Counted from the stretch's first letter, positions 51,579 through 61,118 are shown. The stretch is DNA of 64,000 bases from Tyzzerella sp. (GCA_019415525.1 DXZA01000031.1:1-64000), one strand, 5' to 3'. Numbers and translations: made by a program. The notes: a model not told the origin generated them from the letters alone.

Positions 51579-52859
51579 ATGAAAAACAACTGGAAAATAG
51601 AAACACAGGCTGTACAGGGGGCATATGAAGCAGGAAACGCAGAAGCGAGAGTTCTTCCTCTTTACCAGAGTACAACTTATAGATATGATACATGTGAGGA
51701 GCTTGCAAGTGTATTTGACCTTGAGCAAGATACACCTATGTATACAAGACTTGCAAATCCTACAACAGATGCTTTTGAAAAGAAGATTGCTATGATGGAA
51801 GGCGGAGTTGGGGCTCTTGCTACATCAAGCGGTATGGCTGCAACATCTATTGCTGTACTTAATATACTTAAATCAGGTGACCATATTCTTGCTGCTAGCA
51901 CAATATATGGTGGTTCATTCACTCTTTTTACAACAACATTTAAAGATTTAGGCATAGAAGTTACAATGTTTGACCCTGATATTGAAAAGGATGAAATTAT
52001 TAAACTTGCAAAGCCTAATACAAAGCTTATTTTTGGTGAAACAATAGGAAATCCTCTTGTTAATATACTTGATTTTGAAAAATTTGCTGCTGTTGCAAAA
52101 GAACTTGATATTCCTTTTATGGTTGATAATACATTTGCAACACCTGTTCTTTGTAAACCATTAGAGCTTGGTGCCAATATTGTTATTCATTCAACATCAA
52201 AATATATTGATGGACATGCTTCTTGTCTTGGAGGAATTATTGTTGATGGTGGAAACTTTAATTGGGATAATGGTAAATTTCCTTGCCTTGTTGAGCCAGA
52301 TGAAAGCTATCATGGTGTAAGCTATGTTAAAAATTTTGGTGCAGCTGCATTTATTGTAAAAGCAAGAGCAAATGTAATGAGAAATATGGGTATGACTCCA
52401 AGCCCATTTAATTCATATCTTACAAATTTAGGTTGTGAAACACTTCATTTAAGAATGGAAAGACATTGTGAAAATGCTATGAAAATGGCAGAATATCTTA
52501 AAAACCATGAAATGTGTTCTTGGGTTAAATATCCAGGACTTGAAGATGATAAATATCATGACCTTGCAAAAAAATATCTTCCTAAAGGTGTAAGTGGCGT
52601 TCTTACTTTTGGTGTAAAAGGTGGACGTGATGCCGGAAGAAAATTTATAAATGCACTTAAAATGGTTGCTTTAGTTACACATGTTTCTGATGTAAGAAGC
52701 TGTGTATTACAGCCAGCAAGTACAACTCATAGACAGCTTTCTGACGAAGAGCTTATAAGCTGTGGTGTTTCACCAGATATGATAAGATTTTCTGTTGGAA
52801 TAGAAAATATTGATGATATTATTGCTGATTTTGAGCAAGCTTTTGAATGTGCTAAATAA
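51579..52859 (+). CDS. O-acetylhomoserine sulfhydrylase (Cys/Met metabolism PLP enzyme)
   Basis: A 426-residue PLP enzyme that makes homocysteine from O-acetylhomoserine and sulfide. ETQAVQGAYEAGNAEARVLP is the N-terminus typical of MetY. YTRLANPTTDAFEKKIAMME binds PLP phosphate, and the Schiff-base lysine is Lys208 in IHSTSKYIDGHAS. The long C-terminal part is characteristic of O-acetylhomoserine rather than cystathionine enzymes. It has a GGAAGAAGGG site. No SAM riboswitch was found upstream (51315-51578). Confidence 0.92.
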   Translation: MKNNWKIETQAVQGAYEAGNAEARVLPLYQSTTYRYDTCEELASVFDLEQDTPMYTRLANPTTDAFEKKIAMMEGGVGALATSSGMAATSIAVLNILKSGDHILAASTIYGGSFTLFTTTFKDLGIEVTMFDPDIEKDEIIKLAKPNTKLIFGETIGNPLVNILDFEKFAAVAKELDIPFMVDNTFATPVLCKPLELGANIVIHSTSKYIDGHASCLGGIIVDGGNFNWDNGKFPCLVEPDESYHGVSYVKNFGAAAFIVKARANVMRNMGMTPSPFNSYLTNLGCETLHLRMERHCENAMKMAEYLKNHEMCSWVKYPGLEDDKYHDLAKKYLPKGVSGVLTFGVKGGRDAGRKFINALKMVALVTHVSDVRSCVLQPASTTHRQLSDEELISCGVSPDMIRFSVGIENIDDIIADFEQAFECAK

Positions 52860-52891
52860 ATGTATTAATTGAGAAGGTGTAGTACTAACAG

Positions 52892-52922
52892 AAAGGGGTG
52901 AAGCTGCTTTTGCAGCGAAAGT
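52892..52922 (+). promoter_or_regulatory. Hairpin-bridged ribosome binding site of glgB
   Basis: AAAGGGGTG (52892-52900) is followed by AA, a hairpin GCTGC-TTTT-GCAGC (52903-52916) and six more bases before ATG 52923. The linear spacing of 22 bases falls to eight once the 14-base hairpin is folded out, an optimal distance. This resembles phage T4 gene 38, where a hairpin brings the two signals together. Confidence 0.7.
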
Positions 52923-55160
52923 ATGATTACAACAACAAGTGTAACTGAACTTTTAAAAATTGTTAATGTGGAACACAGTGACCCTCACCATGTACTTGGT
53001 ATGCATGAAATTAATGAAGGAGAAAATGGTGTTATCATTTCGGTAAGAGAATTTATACCACAGGCTAAATCTATATTTGTCATTGATGCAGAAGATGAGA
53101 CAAATAAATATGAAATGATAAAAATTCATGAAGATGGATTTTTTGAAGCTATTATACCAGACAGGGACAAGTGGTTTAAATATTATATATCTGTTACAGA
53201 TTTTGAAGGAAATGAATGGGAAACATATGACCCATATAGTTTTGCTCCTACTGTAAGTGAGTATGACAGATACCTTTTTAATGCAGGTAATCATTATAAA
53301 ATATATGAAAAACTTGGTGCACATATAAAAGAAGTAGATGGTGTCTTAGGTGTATCATTTGCTGTTTGGGCACCAAATGCAAAAAGTGTAAGTATTATTG
53401 GAGATTTTAATAGTTGGGACGAAAGAAGAAATCAGATGAGAATTCTTGGAGAGTCTGGTATATGGGAAATGTTTATTCCAGGACTTCAGGAAGGTGATAA
53501 ATATAAATATTATGTGAAATCACAAAATAATGATACTTGCCTTAAATCAGACCCTTATGGTTTTTATAGTGAATTAAGACCTGCTACTGCATCTATTGTA
53601 TTTGACATAAATAACTATGAATGGAACGATGAAGATTGGATTACTAAACGTGAAACAACTGACGTTTATAACAGTCCTATGAATATATATGAAGTTCATC
53701 TTGGTTCTTGGATGAGAGTTCCAGAAGAAAAAAATCGTTCTCTTACATATAAAGAAGCAGCAGATAAGCTTGTTAAATATGTAAAAGAAATGGGATACAC
53801 ACATATAGAACTTCTTCCTATTGAAGAACACCCATTTGACGGAAGCTGGGGATATCAGGTAACAGGATATTATGCACCTACAAGTAGATATGGAACACCT
53901 AGAGAATTTAAAGAATTTATTGATGTATGTCATAAAAATGGTATAGGTGTATTCCTTGACTGGGTACCTGCTCATTTCCCTAAAGATGCTCATGGTCTTG
54001 CTAAATTTGATGGTACAGCTCTTTATGAACATGCTGACCCAAGAAAAGGTGAGCACCCAGAATGGGGAACTCTTATATTTAACTATGGAAGAAATGAAGT
54101 AAGAAACTTCCTTATAGCTAATGCTATTTATTGGATTGAAGAATATCATCTTGATGGTTTACGTGTTGATGCTGTTGCTTCTATGCTTTATCTTGATTAT
54201 GGTAAGAGTGGAGGACAGTGGATTCCTAACGAAAGAGGCGGTAGAGAAAACCTTGAGGCTGAGGAATTCCTTAAACATATGAACTCTGTTATAACAGGAG
54301 CTCATCCTGGTGTAATGATGATTGCTGAAGAAAGTACATCTTGGGCTGGAGTTACAGCACCTGCACAGTATGGTGGACTTGGATTTACAATGAAATGGAA
54401 TATGGGTTGGATGAACGATTTCCTTACTTATCTTAAAAAAGATTGTATTTATAGAAAATATCATCAAAATAATATTACATTCAGCCTTGTTTATGCATAT
54501 ACAGAAAACTTTGTGCTTGTACTTTCACATGACGAAGTTGTTCATATGAAAGGTTCTATGGCTACTAAAATGCCAGGTGACCTTTGGCAGAAATTTGCAA
54601 ACCTTAGAACAGCATACGGATATATGTATGGACACCCAGGAAAGATACTTAACTTTATGGGTAATGAATTTGGTCAGTTCTCTGAATGGAGTGAAGCAAG
54701 AAGTCTTGACTGGCATCTTCTTGAATATGAACACCATAAAAAACTTCAGGATTATATTAAAGATCTTAATAAATTCTATATTGAAAATCCTGCTATGTGG
54801 GAAAAAGACTTTGATTATACAGGTTTTGAATGGATAGAATGTGACGATGCTGACAGAAGTGTTCTTTCATTCGTAAGAAAAGGTAAAAAACCTGAAGAAG
54901 AACTTCTTTTTGTATGTAATTTTACACCTGAAACATACTTTGATTTTAGAGTTGGTGTTACTGTTTCTGGAACATATAAAGAAGTATTTAATAGTGATGA
55001 AGAAAAATACGGTGGAAGCGGTGTTGTAAACCGTAAGGAAATAAATAGTGAAAGAATTGACTGGAATAGACGTCAAAATAGTATAGGAATAAAAGTACCA
55101 CCTCTTGGAATTGCTATTTTCAAAAGAACAAAAACAAATAATATGGATATGTATCATTGA
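52923..55160 (+). CDS. glgB: 1,4-alpha-glucan branching enzyme
   Basis: A 745-residue GH13 enzyme that adds alpha-1,6 branches to glycogen. Two N-terminal carbohydrate-binding-type beta domains (about 18-115 and 140-230) precede the barrel. GLRVDAVASMLYLDY holds the nucleophile Asp416, MIAEESTSW the acid/base Glu469, and LSHDEVVHMKGSM the third catalytic Asp. The length fits the full bacterial form with the extra N-terminal domain. No other glycogen genes are in the window, so glgB is isolated here. Confidence 0.96.
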   Translation: MITTTSVTELLKIVNVEHSDPHHVLGMHEINEGENGVIISVREFIPQAKSIFVIDAEDETNKYEMIKIHEDGFFEAIIPDRDKWFKYYISVTDFEGNEWETYDPYSFAPTVSEYDRYLFNAGNHYKIYEKLGAHIKEVDGVLGVSFAVWAPNAKSVSIIGDFNSWDERRNQMRILGESGIWEMFIPGLQEGDKYKYYVKSQNNDTCLKSDPYGFYSELRPATASIVFDINNYEWNDEDWITKRETTDVYNSPMNIYEVHLGSWMRVPEEKNRSLTYKEAADKLVKYVKEMGYTHIELLPIEEHPFDGSWGYQVTGYYAPTSRYGTPREFKEFIDVCHKNGIGVFLDWVPAHFPKDAHGLAKFDGTALYEHADPRKGEHPEWGTLIFNYGRNEVRNFLIANAIYWIEEYHLDGLRVDAVASMLYLDYGKSGGQWIPNERGGRENLEAEEFLKHMNSVITGAHPGVMMIAEESTSWAGVTAPAQYGGLGFTMKWNMGWMNDFLTYLKKDCIYRKYHQNNITFSLVYAYTENFVLVLSHDEVVHMKGSMATKMPGDLWQKFANLRTAYGYMYGHPGKILNFMGNEFGQFSEWSEARSLDWHLLEYEHHKKLQDYIKDLNKFYIENPAMWEKDFDYTGFEWIECDDADRSVLSFVRKGKKPEEELLFVCNFTPETYFDFRVGVTVSGTYKEVFNSDEEKYGGSGVVNRKEINSERIDWNRRQNSIGIKVPPLGIAIFKRTKTNNMDMYH

Positions 55161-55191
55161 AAAACTTTTGCAGCTTAAGAAATTTTTATTA

Positions 55192-55220
55192 TTGACGTTC
55201 ATTGTTTTTTTGTGTATAAT
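55192..55220 (+). promoter_or_regulatory. Promoter of rpsU
   Basis: TTGACG (55192-55197) and TATAAT (55215-55220), separated by 17 bases, form a strong sigma-A promoter about 70 bases before rpsU. Confidence 0.82.
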
Positions 55221-55232
55221 TCTATAATGTGT

Positions 55233-55274
55233 GGTGAGAGATATATTCTTCTTTCCGCCAACGAATCTCGCACC
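55233..55274 (+). promoter_or_regulatory. Structured 5' leader hairpin of rpsU
   Basis: GGTG-A-GAGAT (55233-55242) pairs with ATCTC-G-CACC (55265-55274), nine pairs with one A-G mismatch. It closes a 22-base loop rich in TTC and immediately precedes the Shine-Dalgarno sequence. It could mediate autogenous control by S21; this is inference. Confidence 0.5.
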
Positions 55275-55291
55275 TGGAGGGAGGGAAATTC

Positions 55292-55468
55292 ATGTCAGAG
55301 GTAAAAGTAAAAGAAAATGAATCCTTAGATAGTGCTCTTCGCCGCTTTAAAAGAAGCTGTGCAAAAGATGGTATTATGGGAGAAGTTCGCAAAAGAGAAC
55401 ATTACGACAAACCTAGCGTAAAACGCAAAAAGAAATCAGAAGCTGCAAGAAAACGTAAATTCAGATAA
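55292..55468 (+). CDS. rpsU: 30S ribosomal protein S21
   Basis: A 58-residue basic protein, MSEVKVKENESLDSALRRFK and then KRSCAKDGIMGEVRKREHYD, ending in a Lys/Arg-rich tail KKKSEAARKRKFR. It binds the platform of the 30S subunit near the anti-Shine-Dalgarno end of 16S rRNA. The ATG follows GGAGGGAGGG. The codons CGC and CGT are used more than in neighbours, as expected for a highly expressed gene. It leads the yqeY-yqfCD-phoH cluster. Confidence 0.97.
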   Translation: MSEVKVKENESLDSALRRFKRSCAKDGIMGEVRKREHYDKPSVKRKKKSEAARKRKFR

Positions 55469-55493
55469 TTTATAATTGCAGGAGATGACCATT

Positions 55494-55940
55494 ATGTCTT
55501 TAAAAGAAAGACTTTTGCAAGATATGAAAGACGCTATGAAAGCTAAGGATACTGTTAGAAAAAACACGGTGCAACTTATACGTTCAGGCGTACTTCAGAT
55601 TGAAAAAGATAATAAAATTGAATTAGATGACGAGGGTGTTTTCGATGTTATAGCTAAAGAGCTTAAAAAACGTCGTGATTCTTTACCTGAGTTTGAGAAA
55701 AGCGGACGAACTGATTTAATAGAAAATCTCAACAAAGAAATTGATGTACTGTTGGGATACCTTCCAGAGCAGTTGACTGAAGAAGAAATTCAAGTTATTG
55801 TTGAAGAAACTATAAAAGAAGTCCAAGCGGAATCCATGAAAGATATGGGTAAAGTTATGGCTGCAGTTACACCTAAGGTGAAAGGCCGTGCTGATAACAA
55901 AATCGTTAGTGGATACGTTAAAAAATTATTACAAAAATAA
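55494..55940 (+). CDS. yqeY: GatB/YqeY domain protein
   Basis: A 148-residue helical protein, MSLKERLLQDMKDAMKAKDT, with ERRD-like KELKKRRDSLPEFEKSGRTD and the C-terminal GRADNKIVSGYVKKLL. It resembles the tail domain of the amidotransferase subunit GatB and probably interacts with tRNA; the role is unclear. It follows rpsU by 25 bases, an association conserved across Firmicutes. The ATG at 55494 follows AGGAGATGA; the longer frame from TTG 55476 is not used. Confidence 0.94.
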   Translation: MSLKERLLQDMKDAMKAKDTVRKNTVQLIRSGVLQIEKDNKIELDDEGVFDVIAKELKKRRDSLPEFEKSGRTDLIENLNKEIDVLLGYLPEQLTEEEIQVIVEETIKEVQAESMKDMGKVMAAVTPKVKGRADNKIVSGYVKKLLQK

Positions 55941-55949
55941 AGAATTTTT

Positions 55950-55980
55950 AGGGTACAGATTAATATCTGTACCCTTTTTT
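55950..55980 (+). terminator. Intrinsic terminator after yqeY
   Basis: GGGTACAGAT pairs with ATCTGTACCC around TAAT and is followed by TTTTTT. Confidence 0.9.
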
Positions 55981-56055
55981 CATGTCCTTAATAAGCATTA
56001 TATAAATTGTTTTGCATATTATTTTATATAAGGCATATTTAAGGAGGTAACCCTT

Positions 56056-56325
56056 TTGGGCTTTGATATAAAAAGAAATTTTACTGAAACATTAAAACTT
56101 CCAAGGGAAGTTATACTTGATTTGCCTCTTATATCTGTTACAGGCAGAGAAGAGCTTATTATAGAAAATTTTAAAGGTATACTTGAATATAGTGATGAAA
56201 AAATACGTATAAATACTAAAAGTGGCATTATAAAAATAACAGGTAAAAATCTTCTTTTAGGTCAAATAACATCAGAATGTTTAAGCATAAAGGGAACTTT
56301 GTGTTCAATAGAATTTATTTCTTAG
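56056..56325 (+). CDS. yqfC: Sporulation protein YqfC
   Basis: An 89-residue protein of the YabP/YqfC family. LKLPREVILDLPLISVTGRE and the repeat-like beta segments ending SIKGTLCSIEFIS are characteristic. In B. subtilis it is made in the mother cell under sigma-E and is needed for proper spore formation. The start is TTG after AAGGAGGTAAC. It is paired with yqfD, which strengthens the call and shows that the organism descends from spore formers. Confidence 0.9.
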   Translation: MGFDIKRNFTETLKLPREVILDLPLISVTGREELIIENFKGILEYSDEKIRINTKSGIIKITGKNLLLGQITSECLSIKGTLCSIEFIS

Positions 56326-56343
56326 GGAAGGCAGGGGGAATTT

Positions 56344-57546
56344 ATGTTTTTGGCATTATGGAATTATTTACAGGGATATGTTATTATAAAAGTGTATGGT
56401 TTTTCTACTGAAAGGTTTATAAATATGGCTTCATATAGAGGAATTCATATATGGGATATGAATATAGAAGAGGGCTGTGTTTATATAAAAGTATCTCTTT
56501 CACATTTTAAAATGCTTAAGGAATGTGCTAAAAAAACAGGCTGTAAATTTGAAATTATTAAAAGATGTGGCTTACCTTTTTTTATAAGTAGATATAAAAA
56601 GAGAAAAGTACTTGCCTTAGGTATTCCATTATTTATTGTATGCATATATATTTTATCTTCTTTTTTATGGAAAATAAATATTTATGGCAATGATAGGGTC
56701 AGTAAATCAGATATACTAAAAATGTTAGATAACAATGGAATTTCGGCTGGTGTTTTAAAATTTAATATTGATACTAAAGAAACAGCAAAAAAGATTATAG
56801 AAGAATTTCCAGATGTTTCTTGGGCATCTGTAGCTATTAATGGTACAGAGCTTATAATAAAAATTTCTGAAACTATAGAAAAAACAACCGTAGAAGATAA
56901 TACACCAAGTGATATTATATCATCAAAAGATGGAATAATAGAAGGTATAGCAGTATCTTCTGGTACACCTGTTGTAAAAATAGGTGATGTTGTTTATGAA
57001 GGTAGTACTCTTGTAAGTGGTGAAATTATATTAAAAGATGGTGAAGAAGAGGTTGGAAAAGAATATACTGCATCAAAGGCACAGGTTTTTGCAAAAGTAT
57101 GGTATGAATTTTATAATGAAGTTCCTCTTATATATAATGAAAATGTTTATACGGGTAATAGCAAAACCGATATATATATAACATTAAATGATTTTATGTT
57201 TAATATTATAATTCCTAAAATAGATTATAAAAATTATGATACAAAATTAGTATATGAAAAAAATCTTTCTTTAGGAGATTACATACTTCCTTTTTCGATT
57301 GTTAAGAATATATATAATGAATATAATATTGTTGAAAAACAAAGAACTGAAGATGAGGCTAAACTAATAACAGAATATAAAATTGAAGAAAAAATTATGG
57401 AAGAAACTTCAGATTGTAATGTTATTGATAAGAAAACAGAATATATACTAAAAGACAATGTTTTGTATTCAAAAACTACTATTACTGCAATTGAAAGAAT
57501 TGATAAACAAGTTGTAAGGAGTGATTATGGACTTGGAACAAATTGA
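56344..57546 (+). CDS. yqfD: Sporulation protein YqfD
   Basis: A 400-residue mother-cell sporulation protein with one membrane helix (ALGIPLFIVCIYILSSFLW, about 93-112). It has an extracytoplasmic FtsQ-like part (NIYGNDRVSKSDILKMLDNN, ISAGVLKFNID), followed by beta-rich sequence. FSTERFINMASYRGIHIWDM near the N-terminus is the family hallmark. It starts 18 bases after yqfC and overlaps phoH by 20 bases, so the three genes are co-transcribed. Confidence 0.92.
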   Translation: MFLALWNYLQGYVIIKVYGFSTERFINMASYRGIHIWDMNIEEGCVYIKVSLSHFKMLKECAKKTGCKFEIIKRCGLPFFISRYKKRKVLALGIPLFIVCIYILSSFLWKINIYGNDRVSKSDILKMLDNNGISAGVLKFNIDTKETAKKIIEEFPDVSWASVAINGTELIIKISETIEKTTVEDNTPSDIISSKDGIIEGIAVSSGTPVVKIGDVVYEGSTLVSGEIILKDGEEEVGKEYTASKAQVFAKVWYEFYNEVPLIYNENVYTGNSKTDIYITLNDFMFNIIIPKIDYKNYDTKLVYEKNLSLGDYILPFSIVKNIYNEYNIVEKQRTEDEAKLITEYKIEEKIMEETSDCNVIDKKTEYILKDNVLYSKTTITAIERIDKQVVRSDYGLGTN

Positions 57547-58495
57547 AAGAATTATTGAAATAAAGAATGAAAATATATCAAATGTATTTGGAGAGTTTGA
57601 TAAAAATATAAAAAAGCTTGAAAAAGAATATGATGTAAAAATAGTAAACAGAGGAGAAGGTATAAAGGTTGTTGGAGAAAAAATACCTTGCCTTAAGGCT
57701 GCTAATGTTCTTTTGGCACTAAATCATATTGCTGAAAAGGGTGAAGTGATAGGTGACCAAAACGTAGAATATTTTATGCAAAGTGCAGAGGAAGAATTTT
57801 CTCAAGTTGAAAAAATATATGATGATGCAATATGTCTTACTGTAAATGGTAGACCTGTAAAATCAAAAACTCTTGGTCAGAAAAAATATATTGACCTTAT
57901 ACGTGAAAATACTATTGTTTTTGGCATTGGTCCTGCCGGTACAGGTAAAACATATCTTGCTATGGCAATGGCTATAACTGCTTTTAAAAATAATGAAGTT
58001 AATAGGATTATTCTTACACGTCCTGCCATAGAAGCAGGGGAAAAACTTGGTTTTCTTCCAGGTGATTTGCAACAGAAAGTTGACCCTTATTTAAGACCGT
58101 TATATGATGCACTTTATGAAATAATGGGTGCTGAAAAATTTATGCAAAATATGGAGAAAGGTCTTATTGAGGTTGCACCTCTTGCCTATATGAGAGGTCG
58201 TACTCTTGATAATGCTTTTATTGTTCTTGATGAAGCACAAAATACAACTCCAGAACAGATGAAAATGTTCCTTACAAGAATAGGATATGGTTCAAAAGCT
58301 GTTATAACAGGTGACCTTACACAGATTGACCTTGCAGAGGGTAAAAAATCAGGTCTTATTGATGCAGCTAAAATATTAGATGGTGTTGAAGATATAGGTA
58401 TGATTACTCTTACAAATAGAGATGTTGTAAGACACCCTCTTGTACAGAAGATTATAAATGCTTATGAAAAATACGAAAATAAGAAGCGGAAGTGA
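57527..58495 (+). CDS. phoH: PhoH family ATPase
   Basis: A 322-residue P-loop protein. The N-terminal KH-like region (about 20-110) is followed by the PhoH domain with Walker A GIGPAGTGKTYLAMAMA, the motif RPAIEAGEKLGFLPGDLQQK, Walker B AFIVLDEAQNTTPEQ and sensor AVITGDLTQIDL. Members have RNA-linked ATPase or helicase activity and sit beside ybeY in many genomes, suggesting a role in RNA metabolism. The ATG at 57527 follows AAGGAG; the longer frame begins six bases upstream. Confidence 0.94.
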   Translation: MDLEQIERIIEIKNENISNVFGEFDKNIKKLEKEYDVKIVNRGEGIKVVGEKIPCLKAANVLLALNHIAEKGEVIGDQNVEYFMQSAEEEFSQVEKIYDDAICLTVNGRPVKSKTLGQKKYIDLIRENTIVFGIGPAGTGKTYLAMAMAITAFKNNEVNRIILTRPAIEAGEKLGFLPGDLQQKVDPYLRPLYDALYEIMGAEKFMQNMEKGLIEVAPLAYMRGRTLDNAFIVLDEAQNTTPEQMKMFLTRIGYGSKAVITGDLTQIDLAEGKKSGLIDAAKILDGVEDIGMITLTNRDVVRHPLVQKIINAYEKYENKKRK

Positions 58496-58499
58496 TTAA

Positions 58500-60626
58500 A
58501 TGATTTTTTCTGAAAATTTTAGCAAAAAAGCAGTATTAATACTTAATACAATACTTATGGTTGCTGCTATTATGATTACTTTATTATCAATAACAACCGG
58601 TTCTTATGTACAGGAAAAAGAAAATATACAAGTAGGTTCTATTGCTACTAAAAAATATATTGCTCCTGCCGATACTGTTGATACTATTGCAACGGAAAAT
58701 CTTAAAGAAAAGGCAAGAGACAGCGTAAGCCCTTTATATAAACATAATCCGGAAATTGAAGAAGAAAGTATACAATCTGTTTCTGAATATTTTGATGAGC
58801 TTGATGAAATGCTTAAAAAATATGATGAGGGCGAAAGCATTGATAATCTTTTAAAATTAACAAGTTTTAAATTACCAGTTGCTCTTTCATATACTCAGTA
58901 TGTTACATATAATTCACTTAGTGCTGATGAAAGAGAACAGTTTGTAAGTGATATACAAGAGATAATACAATATGTGTATGACCAAGGTGTTACTGATGAT
59001 ACTAAAGAAAAGGCTAATGAACTTGCTGCTGAAAGAATAAATTCACTTGATTGGAATACTAACCTTAAAGATATGGCAATTACAATAATGTCAGGTGCTA
59101 TAACACCTAATCTTGTTCTTGATGAAGAAAGTATGGAAGCTGCAAGAGAGAAAAAAGCTTCTGAAGTATCAGATGTTGTTATAAAGAAAAATCAAAAGAT
59201 AGTTGATGAAGGAGAAGTTATAACACAAGATATATATGATAAACTTGTTCTTTTAAATTTTGTGGATAATGAAGCTGTAAATAATGTTATACCATTAGCG
59301 GGAAGTATTATTATTACACTATTAATTTTTTCTTGTGTTGCGATTTATTTTATAAGTCAAAGAAAATATGCTGTATATCATACAAATGAAATGCTTATGC
59401 TTTTCTTTATATATGTAATTACGGTTATAATACTTAGATTTACTGCTAATATGAATAACTTTTCTATTATACCAACTGTTATTTTTGCAATGCTTATTTC
59501 TATACTTATAGATACTAAGGTTGCAGTTATATTCAATATGTTTTTAAGTATTATAGGTACATTTATATTTAATGGTGATATGCAGTATGCATTGTATTTT
59601 GTAATTACAGGTACATTTGCTTCACTTTTTATGCAATATACAGATAAGAGAAATAGAATAATAATTGTTGCAGTTGGTGTTGCCTTAGTAAATTTTATCA
59701 CTCGCTTTTCATTAGGATTATTTTTTCAGAATGGATTTAATAACAGCATTTTGACAGATAGTATTACATCAGCAGTAGTTGGTGTTGTTTCACTTATTAT
59801 AACTATTGGTAGTTTACCATTATGGGAGGCTGTTTTTGAAGCTAATACAACAATAAAACTTCTTGAACTTGCAAATCCTAATAATGAGCTTTTAAGACGA
59901 CTTATGATTGAAGCTCCAGGAACGTATCATCATTCACTTATGGTTGCCAATCTTGCTGAAAGAGCTGCTCTTGATATTGGTGCAAATGCAACTCTTGCAA
60001 GGGTAGGAGCTTATTATCATGATATAGGTAAACTTAAATATCCGTTATATTTTAGTGAAAACCAAATGGGTGAAAATCCTCACGATAACCTTGAACCTCA
60101 TAGTAGTGCTAAAATTATAATACAACATGTTCAAGCAGGTGTTGAACTTGCTAATGAAAAAAGACTTCCTAAGTCTATAAAAAGTATTATAAAAGAACAT
60201 CAGGGTACAACACTTGTAAAATTCTTTTATGTTAAGGCTATTAAACAATACTCTGATGAAGGTGTTGATGAGCTTGATTTTAGATATAAAGGTCCTATAC
60301 CTCAAAGTAGGGAGTCTGCAATAGTAATGCTTGCTGATACTGTTGAAGCTGCTGTTAGAAGTATACTTAAAGGTGGAAATGATATTGGAGCAGCTGAAAA
60401 AATAATTAAAACTCTTATAAAGGACAAGTTTGATGATGGTCAGCTTAATGAAAGTGACCTTAAAATAAAAGACCTTGATATTATAAAAAATTCTTTTGTT
60501 AAGGTTTTTGAAGGTATGTATCATGATAGAGTAGCTTATCCTAAAACAGAGGAAATTAAAAAAGCTGATGAGTATAATAAAAAATTGCATGAGAAAAAAG
60601 AAAAAGAGAAAGAGGAAAATAAATGA
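58500..60626 (+). CDS. HD-domain membrane phosphohydrolase (PgpH/YqfF, 7TMR-HD)
   Basis: 708 residues. A first membrane helix (about 10-32) and an extracellular domain (about 35-260) are followed by seven membrane helices (about 265-460) and a cytosolic HD domain. The HD motifs are visible in APGTYHHSLMVANLAERAA and ARVGAYYHDIGKL, with QGTTLVKFFY and LADTVEAAVRS following. Listeria PgpH of this type hydrolyses c-di-AMP, so a role in c-di-AMP turnover is likely. It lies four bases after phoH and overlaps ybeY by four bases (ATGA). Confidence 0.93.
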   Translation: MIFSENFSKKAVLILNTILMVAAIMITLLSITTGSYVQEKENIQVGSIATKKYIAPADTVDTIATENLKEKARDSVSPLYKHNPEIEEESIQSVSEYFDELDEMLKKYDEGESIDNLLKLTSFKLPVALSYTQYVTYNSLSADEREQFVSDIQEIIQYVYDQGVTDDTKEKANELAAERINSLDWNTNLKDMAITIMSGAITPNLVLDEESMEAAREKKASEVSDVVIKKNQKIVDEGEVITQDIYDKLVLLNFVDNEAVNNVIPLAGSIIITLLIFSCVAIYFISQRKYAVYHTNEMLMLFFIYVITVIILRFTANMNNFSIIPTVIFAMLISILIDTKVAVIFNMFLSIIGTFIFNGDMQYALYFVITGTFASLFMQYTDKRNRIIIVAVGVALVNFITRFSLGLFFQNGFNNSILTDSITSAVVGVVSLIITIGSLPLWEAVFEANTTIKLLELANPNNELLRRLMIEAPGTYHHSLMVANLAERAALDIGANATLARVGAYYHDIGKLKYPLYFSENQMGENPHDNLEPHSSAKIIIQHVQAGVELANEKRLPKSIKSIIKEHQGTTLVKFFYVKAIKQYSDEGVDELDFRYKGPIPQSRESAIVMLADTVEAAVRSILKGGNDIGAAEKIIKTLIKDKFDDGQLNESDLKIKDLDIIKNSFVKVFEGMYHDRVAYPKTEEIKKADEYNKKLHEKKEKEKEENK

Positions 60627-61093
60627 CAGTTCTTTTTGATAATAGATATGAAGGTGAATTTGACAATGAATTTTTTTCTATGATTGAAAAAGTTGCTCTT
60701 ATAAGCCTTCAGTATGAAGAATTTGATACAGATTGTGAAATAAGTGTTTCTTTTGTTGATAATGAAGAAATACGAGATATAAATAAAAGATTTAGAGGGA
60801 TTGATTCTGCAACAGATGTATTAAGCTTTCCTCAGCTTACATTTGAAGAAGATGAAATTGCAGAAGTAAATGAAAATGATGAAATTATACTTGGGGATAT
60901 TATAATATCTGTTGAAAGAGCAAAAGAACAGGCTGTTGAATATGGTCATTCTTTAAGAAGAGAAATGGCTTTCTTAACTGCTCATAGTATGCTTCATCTT
61001 CTTGGCTATGACCATATGGTTAAAGAAGAAGAAGAAGTTATGTTTGCAAAACAGAAAGAAATTCTTAATATTGCAGATATACCTAGAGTATAA
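60623..61093 (+). CDS. ybeY: Endoribonuclease / rRNA maturation factor YbeY
   Basis: A 156-residue metal-dependent RNase involved in 16S rRNA 3'-end maturation and ribosome quality control. The zinc motif HSMLHLLGYDH has His121, His125 and His131. ATDVLSFPQLTF and LGDIIISVERAKEQA are the other family blocks. The start ATG overlaps the stop of the HD-phosphohydrolase gene, which indicates translational coupling. Confidence 0.96.
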   Translation: MTVLFDNRYEGEFDNEFFSMIEKVALISLQYEEFDTDCEISVSFVDNEEIRDINKRFRGIDSATDVLSFPQLTFEEDEIAEVNENDEIILGDIIISVERAKEQAVEYGHSLRREMAFLTAHSMLHLLGYDHMVKEEEEVMFAKQKEILNIADIPRV

Positions 61094-61118
61094 ATTATAA
61101 TTTGTAGGAGGGGATTTT

